This document shows positions 17,306-26,887 of a stretch of DNA of 64,000 bases, one piece after another. The DNA comes from Pseudomonas fulva (GTDB lineage: Bacteria; Pseudomonadota; Gammaproteobacteria; Pseudomonadales; Pseudomonadaceae): positions 4,278,001 to 4,342,000 of the forward strand of contig NZ_CP082928.1 of assembly GCF_023517795.1 (NCBI RefSeq), read 5' to 3'. Each line of letters opens with the position of its first letter. Position 1 is the stretch's first letter. The notes beneath the pieces are model-generated. The model was not told the DNA's origin, ran no database searches, and worked only from the letters and a program-made list of their open reading frames with translations. Made by a program: the position numbers and the translations under genes.

Positions 17306-18742
17306 ATGCAGCGATTTCATCGACTGACGCTGCTCGGCCTGAGCGTCGCCCTGAGTGCCTGCACCCTGGGCCCGGATTTCCGTAGCCCCGATGCCCACCT
17401 GCCGGACGCCTGGGCCCTGCAGCAAAGCCCGGTACGCAGCCAGCCCGAGGCGGCCAGCGTGCAGGCACGCTGGTGGGACAGCTTTGCCGATGCGCAGCTC
17501 ACGGCCTTGCTGCAGCGCGCCGTGGCCGGCAACGTCGACCTGCAACTGGCCGCCAGCCGCGTCCAGCAAAGCCGCGCCGTGCGCCTGAGCAGCGGCGCCG
17601 CCCAGGTGCCGAGCCTGGATGGCCAGGCCGGCTACAGTCGCGCCCGCAACAGCGAAGTGGGCCTCAACGACCCGTCCGGCAATGCCGGCAAGAATGACTA
17701 CAGCCTCTGGCAGGCCGGCCTGGGCGCCAGCTGGGAGCTGGACCTGTGGGGGCGCGTGCGCCGGCAAGTGGAGGCTGCCGATGCGCAGCTCGCCGGCAGC
17801 CAGGCCCTGCGTGACGGCGTGGCACTGTCGGTGCTGGCGGAAACCGCCAGCGGCTACATCCAGCTGCGCGGCGCCCAGCAACTGCGGCTGATCACCGAGC
17901 AGAACCTGCAGATCGCCCAGCGCAGCCTGACCCTCAACCAGACCCGCCTGGACGACGGCGTGGCCACCCACCTGGAAGTGGCCGAGGCGGCCTCCCGGGT
18001 GGCGTTCCTGGAGGCGCGCCTGGAGCCGCTGCGCCTGCGTGAACGGCGGCTGGGCAACGCCCTGGCGCTGTTGCTCGGCCAGCCACCCGGCAGCCTGCAG
18101 GCGGAGTTGGGCGAGCCGGCCGAGATTCCCAGGGGGCCGCTACGCGTGCCGGTGGGCCTGCCCAGCGAGCTGGCCAGCCGCCGCCCGGACATCCGCCAGG
18201 CCGAGGCCCAGCTGCATGCGGCCACCGCCAGCATCGGCGTGGCCGAGGCGGACTTCTACCCGCGCATCACCCTGTCCGGCGATCTCGGCCTGCAGGCGTT
18301 GCAGCTCAGCGACCTGGACGGCTGGTCCGCCCACCGCTTCGCCATCGGCCCGGCGATCAGCGTGCCGCTGTTCGATGGCGGGCGCCGGCGCGGCACCCTG
18401 CAGTTGCGCGAGGCGCAGCAGCAGGAAGCGGCCATCGCCTACCAGCGCACCGTGCTCGGCGCCTGGCATGAAGTGGACGACGCCATGGCCGCCTACCAGG
18501 CCCAGCAACGTCGCCATGAGCGGCTGCAGGAAGCGGTCGAGCAAAGCCGCGTGGCACTGGCCAACGCCGAGTTGCAATACCAGCAGGGCACGGTGGATTA
18601 CCTCAACGTGCTGAGCGTGCAGCAGGCCCTGCTGAGCAACGAGGAAGAGCTGCTGGACAGCCGCCAGGCCACCTCCCTGGCGCTGGTCGGCCTGTACCGC
18701 GCACTGGGTGGCGGCTGGGAGCAACACGCCGGCGGCGCATGA
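17306..18742 (+). CDS. NodT/OprM-family outer-membrane efflux lipoprotein
   Basis: 478 aa. A lipoprotein signal ends in LSAC with lipid-attached Cys19. Two TolC-type repeats follow, each with a long helical hairpin; SELASRRPDIRQAEAQL is the classic RND-channel motif (around 285-305). It starts 1 nt after the HlyD stop codon, so expression is coupled. It provides the outer-membrane channel of the tripartite pump. The longer frame from 17201 overlaps the HlyD gene and is rejected. Confidence 0.9.
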   Translation: MQRFHRLTLLGLSVALSACTLGPDFRSPDAHLPDAWALQQSPVRSQPEAASVQARWWDSFADAQLTALLQRAVAGNVDLQLAASRVQQSRAVRLSSGAAQVPSLDGQAGYSRARNSEVGLNDPSGNAGKNDYSLWQAGLGASWELDLWGRVRRQVEAADAQLAGSQALRDGVALSVLAETASGYIQLRGAQQLRLITEQNLQIAQRSLTLNQTRLDDGVATHLEVAEAASRVAFLEARLEPLRLRERRLGNALALLLGQPPGSLQAELGEPAEIPRGPLRVPVGLPSELASRRPDIRQAEAQLHAATASIGVAEADFYPRITLSGDLGLQALQLSDLDGWSAHRFAIGPAISVPLFDGGRRRGTLQLREAQQQEAAIAYQRTVLGAWHEVDDAMAAYQAQQRRHERLQEAVEQSRVALANAELQYQQGTVDYLNVLSVQQALLSNEEELLDSRQATSLALVGLYRALGGGWEQHAGGA

Positions 18743-18771
18743 TCCCAGGCCAAGCAAGCGGCATCGGCAAG

Positions 18772-19797
18772 CTAGGCGCTTTTCAGGTAACGCTCGTAGA
18801 ACTCCACGGTCGCCACGTTCTTGTCCTTGGACTCGAACATGATGTCGAAGCGATCGAGAAACTGCAGCACGTACTCGTTGGTCCAGTGGTTCCACATCCG
18901 CGCGCTGTGGCCGTACAGCTCGCGCTTGGGCGCGACCTTCAGCACCTCGGGCATTTCCAGCTTCTGCCCGGCACTCAGGCCCAGCTCCTGCAGGCGTTCC
19001 TGGGGTTGCGAGAGGTGCATGGTCGGGCGTACGCCGCGCCAGCTGTCGATGATCCGCGCCACGCGCTCGCTGTGCGGGTCGATGTAGTCGTCCTCGTGGA
19101 TCCAGCAGTGGTGCACGTCGAGCACCACGGGGGCGAGATCGGCCAGGGCCAGGCAGGCGTCCACGCCGTAGGTCTTCTCGTCGTTCTCGAAGGTGATGCA
19201 CTGGCGCGCCTCATGGGACAGCCGCGGCCACACCGCGCGAATGCCGTCGCCACCCAGCTTGCCGGCGATATGCAGGTTGCACTTGAAGTCCTGAAAGGTC
19301 CGCCCGTAGCCCATCATGCGGATCATGTCGGCGTGGTACTCGAACTCGGCGAGGCTGTTCTCCACCACGTCGGGGCGATCCGAACCCAGCACGCAGTACT
19401 GGCCCGGGTGCATGGACAGACGGATGTTGGCGGCGCGCGCCACCTCGCCAATCGCCGCGAACCCCTCGATCAGGCGCTGCTGCATCTGCGCTTGCTGGTA
19501 GAAGGCGGCGACCTTGGGGTGGCTGTAGAACGGCAGCAGATCACTGCTCAGGCGCAGCATCTGCAGCGGCTCGGGCAGGGTGACCACGTAGGCGAGCAGG
19601 CGCAACTGGGCCAGCAGGTTGTGCTCGACGATTTCCGCGAGCTTGTCGTGGGCCACGGCGGGTGCCACGCTGTCCATCCAGCGCAGGGTGGTGGTGCGCG
19701 GGTTGAAGGCCGCCTCGATGATCTTCAGCTCGCCGGCTGGCAGGCTGCGGTCAGGGTGGCGGTACTGGCAGGCGAAGCCAATGCGGGGTACGGGCAT
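18772..19797 (-). CDS. uvsE: UV damage endonuclease UvsE/UvdE
   Basis: 341 aa TIM-barrel enzyme that nicks DNA 5' of UV photoproducts and starts an excision pathway independent of UvrABC. The UVDE hallmarks are readable: N-terminal RIGFACQY, RLSMHPGQYCVLGSDRPDVVENS (126-148), a Glu/Asp metal site in TFENDEKTYG and VVLDVHHCWIH. Bacterial members are scattered in distribution. It follows the ABC transporter genes on the same strand after 66 nt, so it may be read from the same transcript. It is convergent with the efflux operon. Confidence 0.87.
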   Translation of the reverse strand: MPVPRIGFACQYRHPDRSLPAGELKIIEAAFNPRTTTLRWMDSVAPAVAHDKLAEIVEHNLLAQLRLLAYVVTLPEPLQMLRLSSDLLPFYSHPKVAAFYQQAQMQQRLIEGFAAIGEVARAANIRLSMHPGQYCVLGSDRPDVVENSLAEFEYHADMIRMMGYGRTFQDFKCNLHIAGKLGGDGIRAVWPRLSHEARQCITFENDEKTYGVDACLALADLAPVVLDVHHCWIHEDDYIDPHSERVARIIDSWRGVRPTMHLSQPQERLQELGLSAGQKLEMPEVLKVAPKRELYGHSARMWNHWTNEYVLQFLDRFDIMFESKDKNVATVEFYERYLKSA

Positions 19798-19863
19798 GGA
19801 CGGGTCTCGGAATCAGGGCTGCAGAGGAAATCTGACCACGGGCGTGGCCGTGGCGCTCCCGGA

Positions 19864-20631
19864 TTAATTGCGCACCCAGCGCTGCCGCGTCCAGCCACTG
19901 AAGGCATCCACCGCCAGCACCAGCAGCAACATGGCGAGGATCACCGTGGCGGCCTGGGCTTCCTGGAACAGGCTCAGGCTGACGTAGAGCATCTGCCCCA
20001 GGCCGCCGGCACCGACGAAGCCCATGATCGCCGCCATGCGGATGTTGTTCTCCCAGCGGTACAGGCTGTAGGCCAGCAACTGCGGCCATAGTGCCGGCAG
20101 GGTGCCGTAGCAGAACGCGGCCCAGGCGCCGCCGCCCTGCAGGCGAATGGCGTCCGCCGGCTGCGGCGGGGTGTTCTCCAGGGCTTCGGCGAACAGCCGG
20201 CCGAGCACGCCAGCGGTATGCAGGGCCAGCGCCAGGGTGCCGGCATTGGGGCCCAGGCCGGCAGCCAGCACCATCAGCACCGCCCACACCAGCTCGGGAA
20301 TGGCGCGCAGGGCATTGAGCAGCAGCCGTGTGGCGGCCTGGGCGAGGGTACCCAGGCGACCGGCCGCCGGCAGCGCCAGCAGCAGACCGAGCACGGCGGC
20401 GAGCAAGGTACCCACGGCCGACATGGCCAGGGTTTCCAGGGCGCCACGGGCGGTGGCCTGCAGGTGGCTGGCGCTGAAGTCGGGGCTGAGAAAGCGCGCG
20501 GCATAGCTGCCCATCTGCCCGAGGCTGTCGGCGCCGAACAGGCCGGCCAGGTCCAGGCCGAGATAGACGAAGGAGCCGACCACCGCCGCGGCGATGCCCA
20601 GCACCAGCAGCAGGTTGCCCAGGCGCCTCAT
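19864..20631 (-). CDS. ABC transporter permease (PhnE-type), second subunit, selenium-linked
   Basis: 255 aa with about six membrane helices. The inner-membrane permease signature is EALENTPPQPADAIRLQGGGAW plus [12 protein letters not shown], as in PhnE proteins. ATG 20631 overlaps the stop of the other permease (ATGA); a longer frame to 20808 runs inside that gene. It pairs with the permease at 20628-21455 to form a heterodimeric channel, unlike many PhnE systems with one permease. The presumed substrate is a selenium oxyanion because of the nearby selD and mnmH. Confidence 0.82.
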   Translation of the reverse strand: MRRLGNLLLVLGIAAAVVGSFVYLGLDLAGLFGADSLGQMGSYAARFLSPDFSASHLQATARGALETLAMSAVGTLLAAVLGLLLALPAAGRLGTLAQAATRLLLNALRAIPELVWAVLMVLAAGLGPNAGTLALALHTAGVLGRLFAEALENTPPQPADAIRLQGGGAWAAFCYGTLPALWPQLLAYSLYRWENNIRMAAIMGFVGAGGLGQMLYVSLSLFQEAQAATVILAMLLLVLAVDAFSGWTRQRWVRN

Positions 20632-21455
20632 GTGAACCTCGCGCGCAGCAGGCGGCTGAGCTGGTCGGCCAGCAACACCAGCAGCAGAAAGGTCAGCAGC
20701 ATGCTGGCCACTTCGGCACCGGCGAACATGCGCATCGACAGGTCGATCTGCTGGCCCAGGCCACCGGCGCCGACGAAGCCCATCACCACCGAGGCGCGCA
20801 CCGCACATTCCCAGCGGTACACCGTATAGGAGGTCAGCTCCGCGGCGGCGGCCGGCAGCACGCCATAGGCGAAGGCGGCCAGGCGCCCGCTGCCGCTCTG
20901 CAACAGGGCGTGCACCGGGCGCTGGTCCACCGACTCGAAGATCTCCGCGTAGACCTTGCCGAGCATGCCCGCGTAAGTGATGGCGATGGCCAGCACCCCG
21001 GCGGTCGGCCCCAGGCCCACGGCGCGCACGAACAGCAGCGCCCAGACGATCTCCGGCACGCTGCGCAGCACGATCAGCACGCCGCGCACCGGCCAGCGCA
21101 GCCAGCGGCCCAGGGCACCCGGCTGGCCGCCGCGTGAGGCCGCCGAGAGCGACAGCGCGCGGCTGGCCAACAGGCTCGCCGGCACCGCCAGCAGCAGCGC
21201 CAGGGCCATGCCGGCAGTGGCGATGGCCAGGGTCTGCAGGGTGGCGTCCAGCAGCAGGCCGAGGAAGTCGCGGTCATGGGCCGGCGGCCAGAAATCCTTG
21301 AGAAAGCCGCCCATGGACCCGGCGCTGTCCGGGTGCAGCAGCACGCCCAGGTCCAGTTCGGCCAGGTGCATGCCCGGCCACAGCAGGGCGATGGCCAGCA
21401 GCGCGAACGCCAGGCGCGGCAGGGCAGCGGGGTCGCGCTGATCGCGTTTCAGCAT
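20628..21455 (-). CDS. ABC transporter permease (PhnE-type), first subunit, selenium-linked
   Basis: 275 aa with about six membrane helices. [22 protein letters not shown] and [15 protein letters not shown] are the EAA-like loop and the following helix typical of phosphonate/phosphite permeases. It overlaps the ATPase gene upstream by 7 nt and the second permease downstream by 4 nt, so all ABC genes are translated as one block. Confidence 0.83.
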   Translation of the reverse strand: MLKRDQRDPAALPRLAFALLAIALLWPGMHLAELDLGVLLHPDSAGSMGGFLKDFWPPAHDRDFLGLLLDATLQTLAIATAGMALALLLAVPASLLASRALSLSAASRGGQPGALGRWLRWPVRGVLIVLRSVPEIVWALLFVRAVGLGPTAGVLAIAITYAGMLGKVYAEIFESVDQRPVHALLQSGSGRLAAFAYGVLPAAAAELTSYTVYRWECAVRASVVMGFVGAGGLGQQIDLSMRMFAGAEVASMLLTFLLLVLLADQLSRLLRARFT

Positions 21456-22246
21456 CGCGGCGCCCAGGCCCCCGGCGCAGGCTCGGCAACGCGGGCGGTG
21501 CTCAGCTGTTCGTTGGCGTACAGCGCTTTCAGGCGCTGAGGGTCGACTTCACTGGCCGGCAGGTCGAAGGCGATGCGCCCGTCACGCACCCCGACGATGC
21601 GCGGAAAATGCCCCAGGGCCAGTTCCACCGTGTGCAGGCTGGCGACCAGGGTCACCCCGCCGGCTCCGGCATGGCCGACCAGCAGCGACAGGGTGTGATC
21701 GGCCAGGCGCGGGTCCATGGCCGCGACCGGCTCGTCGGCGAGCAGCAGTTGCGGTGCCTGGTACAGGGCGCGGGCGATACCGACGCGCTGCAGCTGGCCG
21801 CCGGAGAGCTGGCCGCAGCGGGCGAACAGCTTGTCGCCCAGGTCGAGCTTGTCCAGCTGCGCTCGGGCGCCGGGAATGTCCAGTGGGTGCAGCAGGTTGA
21901 GCAGGCTTCTGGCCAGGCCCCACTGGCCCAGGCGCCCGGCCAGCACCGCGGTGACCACCCGCTGGCGCGGGGGCAAAGGCGGCGCCTGGTGGATCAGGGC
22001 GATGCGCGTGCGCAGGCGTTGGCGCTGGCGGCTGGAGAGCTGCCACGGGCGCTCGCCGAGCACCTGCAGCTCGCCCTCGCTGGGCGCCAGGGCGGTGGCC
22101 AGCAGGTTGAGCAGGCTTGACTTGCCGGCGCCGGACGGGCCGATGATCGCCACCCGCTCACCCTGCTCGATGCTCAGGTCGATGCCTTGCAGCGCCTGCA
22201 CGCCATTGCCGTGCCTGAGCCCGACGGTGGCCAGGCGCAGGCTCAT
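21449..22246 (-). CDS. ABC transporter ATP-binding protein (PhnC-type), selenium-linked
   Basis: 265 aa. Walker A GPSGAGKS (36-43), signature [15 protein letters not shown], Walker [14 protein letters not shown] and the H-loop VASLHTVE are all intact, so it should be an active ATPase. ATG 22246 overlaps the stop of the binding-protein gene by 4 nt; the longer frame to 22519 lies inside that gene. It energises the two permeases downstream. Confidence 0.87.
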   Translation of the reverse strand: MSLRLATVGLRHGNGVQALQGIDLSIEQGERVAIIGPSGAGKSSLLNLLATALAPSEGELQVLGERPWQLSSRQRQRLRTRIALIHQAPPLPPRQRVVTAVLAGRLGQWGLARSLLNLLHPLDIPGARAQLDKLDLGDKLFARCGQLSGGQLQRVGIARALYQAPQLLLADEPVAAMDPRLADHTLSLLVGHAGAGGVTLVASLHTVELALGHFPRIVGVRDGRIAFDLPASEVDPQRLKALYANEQLSTARVAEPAPGAWAPRC

Positions 22247-23094
22247 TTCAGCAGGTCGGCAGCGCGGGCAGCCTCTTCGATGCCCTTGTAGTTCTCGGGC
22301 TTGGTCTCGATGAAGCGGCTGGCCGCCTGCAGGTCGAGAATCGCCTTGTGTTCCGGGTTGGCCGGGTCGAGGGCCAGGAACGCCTGCTTGATCTTCTCGG
22401 CCAGCGCCGGGTCGAGGGTGCCGCGCACCGTCCAGTTGTAGTCGAAGTAGGTCGGCGTGGTGGCGAAGACCTTGACCTTGCTGGTGTCGACCTTGCCGCT
22501 CTTGACCAGCTTGTCCCACACGCTGGAGTTCAGCACGCCCGCGTCGACCTTGCCGGCCTGCACCCAGGCAGCGGTGGCGTCGTGGGCGCCGGAGTAGGCG
22601 ACGCGGCTGAAGTAGCTCTCCGGCTTGATGCCGTCCTGCAGCATGAAGTAGCGCGGCATCAGGCTGCCGGAGGTGGAGGAAATCGAGCCGAAGGCGAAGG
22701 TCTTGCCCTTCAGGTCCTTGAGTGATTTGACCTGGGGGTCGGCGCTGATGAAGGTGCTGGTGAAGGCCGCGTCCTGCTCACGCTGCACCAGGGGCAGCGC
22801 GTTACCGGTCTTCAGGTTCACCTGCACGAAGGTGAAGCCGCCCAGCCAGGCCATGTCCAGGCGATCGGTGGCCAGGGCCTCGACCACGGCCGGGTAGTCG
22901 GCCACCGGTACGAACTCGACCTTCATGCCCAGTTGCTGCTCCAGGTAGGCGCCCAACGGCTTGAACTTGCGCAGAAGCTCGGTGGGGGCTTCATCGGGAA
23001 TCGCCGAGACGCGCAGGGTTTCGGCGGCATGGGCGGTGAGGGCGGCGGCGGACAGGGCAAGGCCGGCGACCAGCGACAGGGTGCGCTTGAGCAT
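22243..23094 (-). CDS. Periplasmic binding protein, PhnD family, putative selenate/selenite importer
   Basis: 283 aa. A cleavable signal peptide ends at AHA (residue 23); mature protein begins [14 protein letters not shown]. PhnD-like features: [32 protein letters not shown] and [29 protein letters not shown]. PhnD-type proteins bind phosphonate or phosphite. However, a named subgroup, as I recall annotated as 'putative selenate ABC transporter substrate-binding protein', is defined by proximity to selD and the 2-selenouridine synthase, exactly the setting here (selD at 24758, mnmH at 25792). No phosphonate-degradation gene is nearby. Selenium transport is therefore favoured but unproven. Confidence 0.75.
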   Translation of the reverse strand: MLKRTLSLVAGLALSAAALTAHAAETLRVSAIPDEAPTELLRKFKPLGAYLEQQLGMKVEFVPVADYPAVVEALATDRLDMAWLGGFTFVQVNLKTGNALPLVQREQDAAFTSTFISADPQVKSLKDLKGKTFAFGSISSTSGSLMPRYFMLQDGIKPESYFSRVAYSGAHDATAAWVQAGKVDAGVLNSSVWDKLVKSGKVDTSKVKVFATTPTYFDYNWTVRGTLDPALAEKIKQAFLALDPANPEHKAILDLQAASRFIETKPENYKGIEEAARAADLLK

Positions 23095-23257
23095 GGAGTT
23101 CTCCGGTTCAATAGCGGAAAAAACGAGAGGATGTGTGCGGCGTGCGGGCCGATGCGGTGCCGCCCAGGCGTGGCTGGGCGGCCGGTGCGCAGCGCGGGCG
23201 GCGCCAGTATAGGGGCAGTCGCCGCCCGCGGCGAGCGCCGCGGGGGGTGGGGTGGGC

Positions 23258-24559
23258 CTAGCCGATCAGCCGGGCCAGCTCGTTCAGGCAGAGCACCACG
23301 AAAAGCGCAGCGGCGATCCCCAGCAGACCGTTAGACAACCAGCCCGAGCGCCACTCTGCCGGCACCCGTTTCGAGTTGAGCAGCCAGATCAGCGTGAGCG
23401 CCAGGAACGGCATGAAGAACGCACCGAAGGCGCCATAGGCGATCACCAGGCCGAATGGCCGGCCCAGGGTGAGCAGCAGCATGGGTGGAAAGGTCAGCCA
23501 GAGCACGTAGAAGCGAAAGGCCGGGGTTTTTTCCAGGTCCTGCCGCGCGCCCTTGGCCTGCTCGCCGCCCTGCACCTGGCGCACGAAGTCGGCGAACAAT
23601 AGCGACACGCCGTGCCAGACACCGAGGATCGAGGAAAACGTGGTCGCCGCGAAGCCGATCAGGAACAGGGTGGAGACCACGCTGCCGAAGCGCTCGCGCA
23701 GGATTTCATCGAGGTCGAGCAGGCCACGGTCGCCACCTGCCAGGGTGACCTGGGCGGTATAGAGCAGTTCGGCGCCGACGATCAGCATCGAAATCACGAA
23801 GATGCCGGTGGCGATGTAGGCCACACGGTTGTCCAGGCGCATCATGCCCATCCACGCCGGGGTGCGCCAACCCTTGGCCTGCACCCAATAGCCGTAGGAG
23901 GCCATGGTGATGGTGCCACCGACGCCGCCGATAAGGCCCAGCGTGTAGATCGCCGAGCCTTCGGGAATGGTCGGCACCAGGCCGGTGACTGCCTGGCCGA
24001 GGTTGGGCATGACCAGAATGGCGAGGCCGACCACCACCACGAACATGATGCCGATGAACAGCTTCATGACGGTCTCGAAGGCGCTGTAGCGGTTGAACAG
24101 CACGAACACCGCGCCGGCGATTCCCGACAGGGCGCCCCACATCCAGAACGGCATCACGTCGGGGAACAGCGCGGCCAGCGGTAGCGCCGTGGCGCTCATC
24201 GCCGTGCCGCCGTAAACGAAGCCCCAGATCACGATGTAGATACCGAAGTACCAGTACGTCCATTTACCCAGCGAGCGCCAGCCTTCGAGAATGGTCGAGC
24301 CGGTGGCCAGGTGATAGCGCGCCGCGCCCTCCGCGAGGGCGATCTTGACGATGCAGCCCACCACCGCGGCCCAGAGCAGGGCGTAGCCGAAGCGCGAGCC
24401 GGCGATCAGGGTCGCCACCAGGTCGCCGGCGCCGACACCGGTGACCGCGACCACGATGCCCGGGCCGATGAGCTTCCAGCGCGCCGCCGTGCCGCTGGGC
24501 GGGGCCGACTGGGAGGGTTCTTCCATCGAAGGTGCGCGCGTCTCGTTGTTGTCGTTCAT
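23258..24559 (-). CDS. Nramp-like membrane transporter with atypical metal-site motifs
   Basis: 433 aa with about 11 membrane helices. Overall pattern is Nramp/COG1914 (GPGIVVAVTGVGAGDLVATLIAGSRFGYALLW in TM1, ARYHLATGSTILEGW). ATG 24559 gives a short charged N-terminal tail. The canonical DPGN of TM1 reads GAGD (43-46) and the TM6 MPH position reads MASYGYW (219-225), so the known Mn/Fe ligands are missing. It lies between the selenium ABC operon and selD, transcribed toward the ABC genes with a 163-nt gap. Divalent-metal transport should not be assumed; another substrate is possible. Confidence 0.7.
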   Translation of the reverse strand: MNDNNETRAPSMEEPSQSAPPSGTAARWKLIGPGIVVAVTGVGAGDLVATLIAGSRFGYALLWAAVVGCIVKIALAEGAARYHLATGSTILEGWRSLGKWTYWYFGIYIVIWGFVYGGTAMSATALPLAALFPDVMPFWMWGALSGIAGAVFVLFNRYSAFETVMKLFIGIMFVVVVGLAILVMPNLGQAVTGLVPTIPEGSAIYTLGLIGGVGGTITMASYGYWVQAKGWRTPAWMGMMRLDNRVAYIATGIFVISMLIVGAELLYTAQVTLAGGDRGLLDLDEILRERFGSVVSTLFLIGFAATTFSSILGVWHGVSLLFADFVRQVQGGEQAKGARQDLEKTPAFRFYVLWLTFPPMLLLTLGRPFGLVIAYGAFGAFFMPFLALTLIWLLNSKRVPAEWRSGWLSNGLLGIAAALFVVLCLNELARLIG

Positions 24560-24757
24560 GGCATCTTCCTGTGGGCGCCGCCAGGGCATTTTCATGGAGC
24601 ATAGATAGGCCGCGGAACCTTGCGTGCCGGGGCGCGGATGAAAAGTGTTGCAGGTCGTACACTCGCGCGCCGCCATGCAGTTCGGCTGCTCGCCTCTGCG
24701 AGGGCGTGCACGGGCTGGTAGAATCCGCCGCCTGTTTTCCCTGATGAGAGCGTTGCC

Positions 24758-25792
24758 ATGAGTGAGCCGATCCGCCTGACCCAGTACAGCCACGGTGCCG
24801 GCTGCGGCTGCAAGATTTCCCCCAGGGTGCTGGACGTGATCCTGGCGGGCAGCGGCGCACAGAACCTGGACCCCAAGCTGTGGGTCGGCAATGCCTCGCG
24901 CGACGACGCGGCGGTCTACGCCCTCGATGAAGACCGCGGCGTGGTGTCGACCACCGACTTCTTCATGCCCATCGTCGATGACCCCTTCGACTTCGGCCGC
25001 ATCGCCGCCACCAATGCGATCAGCGACATCTACGCCATGGGCGGCGACCCGCTGATGGCCATCGCCATCCTCGGCTGGCCGGTCAACCTGCTGCCGCCAG
25101 AGGTCGCCCGCGAGGTGATCCGTGGCGGCCGTGCGGTCTGCGACGCCGCCGGCATCCCCCTGGCAGGCGGGCACTCCATCGACGCCCCGGAGCCGATCTT
25201 CGGCCTGGCGGTGACCGGCGTGGTGAGCAAGCAGCACATGAAGCGCAACGATACCGCCAGGGCCGGCGACACCCTGTACCTGACCAAGCCCCTGGGCATC
25301 GGCATCCTCACCACCGCCGAGAAGAAGGCCAAGCTGCGCGCCGAAGACGTGGGCCTGGCCCGCGACTGGATGTGCACCCTCAACAAGCCGGGCAGCCGCT
25401 TCGGCAAGCTGGCCAGCGTCAACGCCATGACCGACGTCACCGGCTTCGGCCTGCTTGGCCACCTGGTGGAAATGGCCGACGGCGCCAGCCTCACCGCCCG
25501 CCTTGACTACGCCGCCGTGCCGCGCCTGCCGGGCGTCGAGCACTACCTGGCCGAGGGCTGCGTGCCCGGCGGCACGCTGCGCAACTTCGACAGCTACGGC
25601 GAGCGCATCGCCGCCCTGAGCGACAGCCAGCGCGACCTGCTCTGCGACCCGCAGACCAGCGGCGGCCTGCTGATCGCCGTCAGCGAAGCGGGCGAGGCCG
25701 AGTTTCTTGCCGTGGCCGCCGAGCTGGGCCTGCACCTGGCGCCCATCGGCGTGCTGGTGGAACGACAGCGTCACGCCGTCGAGGTGTTCTGA
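24758..25792 (+). CDS. selD: Selenide, water dikinase (selenophosphate synthase)
   Basis: 344 aa, aligned along its length with E. coli SelD. Makes selenophosphate from selenide and ATP. Catalytic C16 and K19 are present in [11 protein letters not shown], with C18 in the second position; the Asp-rich ATP/Mg site ([31 protein letters not shown]) is intact. It overlaps mnmH by one base, so the two form an operon whose product modifies tRNA wobble uridine. No selA or selB is visible in the window, so only the selenouridine branch is shown here. Confidence 0.95.
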   Translation: MSEPIRLTQYSHGAGCGCKISPRVLDVILAGSGAQNLDPKLWVGNASRDDAAVYALDEDRGVVSTTDFFMPIVDDPFDFGRIAATNAISDIYAMGGDPLMAIAILGWPVNLLPPEVAREVIRGGRAVCDAAGIPLAGGHSIDAPEPIFGLAVTGVVSKQHMKRNDTARAGDTLYLTKPLGIGILTTAEKKAKLRAEDVGLARDWMCTLNKPGSRFGKLASVNAMTDVTGFGLLGHLVEMADGASLTARLDYAAVPRLPGVEHYLAEGCVPGGTLRNFDSYGERIAALSDSQRDLLCDPQTSGGLLIAVSEAGEAEFLAVAAELGLHLAPIGVLVERQRHAVEVF

Positions 25793-26883
25793 TGCGCGAG
25801 GATGCCCGCGACTTCCGTGCCCTGTTCCTCGATGGCGTACCGATGATGGATACCCGCGCGCCGGTGGAATTCACCAAGGGCGCGTTCCCCGGTGTGGTCA
25901 ACCTGCCGCTGATGACCGACCTGGAACGCCAGAAGGTCGGCACCTGCTACAAGCAGCACGGCCAGGAGGCGGCCATCAAGCTGGGCCACCAGCTGGTCGG
26001 CGGGCAGACCAAGGCCGAGCGGGTCGAGGCCTGGGCGGCCTTCGCCCGCGCCAACCCGAACGGCTACCTGTACTGCTTTCGCGGCGGCCTGCGCTCGCAG
26101 ATCGTCCAGCAGTGGTTGCGTGAGGCGGGCATCGACTACCCGCGCATCACCGGCGGCTACAAGGCGATGCGCACCTTCCTGCTCGACACCCTCGAAGAAG
26201 CCGTGGCGCAGTGCCGCTTCGTGGTGGTCGGCGGCATGACCGGCACCGGCAAGACCGACGTGCTGGCCCAGCTGCCCGATGGCCTGGACCTGGAAGGCCA
26301 TGCCAACCACCGCGGCTCCAGCTTCGGCAAGCGCGCCACCGGGCAGCCGGCGCAGATCGATTTCGAGAACGCCCTGGCCGTGGACATCCTGCGCAAGCGG
26401 GCGGCGGGCATCGAGCGCTTCGTGATCGAAGACGAAGGGCGCATCGTCGGCAGCTGCAACGTGCCGCTGTCGCTGTATCAGGGCATGCAGACCTACCCGC
26501 TGGTGTGGCTGGAAGACAGCTTCGAGGGGCGGGTGGAGCGCATCCTGCGCGACTACGTGATCGACCTGTGCGCCGAGTTCATCGCCGTCAACGGCGAGGA
26601 GCGCGGTTTCGAGCTGTTCGCCGCGCGCCTGCTGCAGAGCCTGGACAACATCCACAAGCGCCTGGGCGGTGAGCGCCACCAGCGCCTGCGGGCGATCATG
26701 GTCGACGCCCTCGGCGCCCAGCAGCGCAGCGGCGCCGTGGCCTTTCACCGCGACTGGATCGCCGGGCTGCTGCGCGAATACTACGACCCCATGTACGCCT
26801 ACCAGCGCGACAGCAAGGCCGAGCGTATCGTCTTCGCCGGCGACGAGGCCGCGGTGGTCGCCTACCTGCGCGAAGCGCGCTGA
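25792..26883 (+). CDS. mnmH: tRNA 2-selenouridine synthase
   Basis: 363 aa (also called SelU/YbbB). N-terminal rhodanese domain with catalytic C95 in [10 protein letters not shown], then a P-loop domain with GMTGTGKT (148-155). It geranylates 2-thiouridine and replaces sulfur by selenium from selenophosphate at the wobble position of Lys, Glu and Gln tRNAs. The start ATG shares its A with the selD stop codon. It is convergent with the MFS gene downstream, 4 nt apart. Confidence 0.95.
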   Translation: MREDARDFRALFLDGVPMMDTRAPVEFTKGAFPGVVNLPLMTDLERQKVGTCYKQHGQEAAIKLGHQLVGGQTKAERVEAWAAFARANPNGYLYCFRGGLRSQIVQQWLREAGIDYPRITGGYKAMRTFLLDTLEEAVAQCRFVVVGGMTGTGKTDVLAQLPDGLDLEGHANHRGSSFGKRATGQPAQIDFENALAVDILRKRAAGIERFVIEDEGRIVGSCNVPLSLYQGMQTYPLVWLEDSFEGRVERILRDYVIDLCAEFIAVNGEERGFELFAARLLQSLDNIHKRLGGERHQRLRAIMVDALGAQQRSGAVAFHRDWIAGLLREYYDPMYAYQRDSKAERIVFAGDEAAVVAYLREAR

Positions 26884-26887
26884 CTTA

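Noticed and set aside
20628..23094. Phosphonate importer phnCDE
   Set aside because: Family motifs fit, but no phosphonate-degradation genes are present and selD/mnmH are adjacent, so a selenium role is more likely. The phosphonate name was not used.
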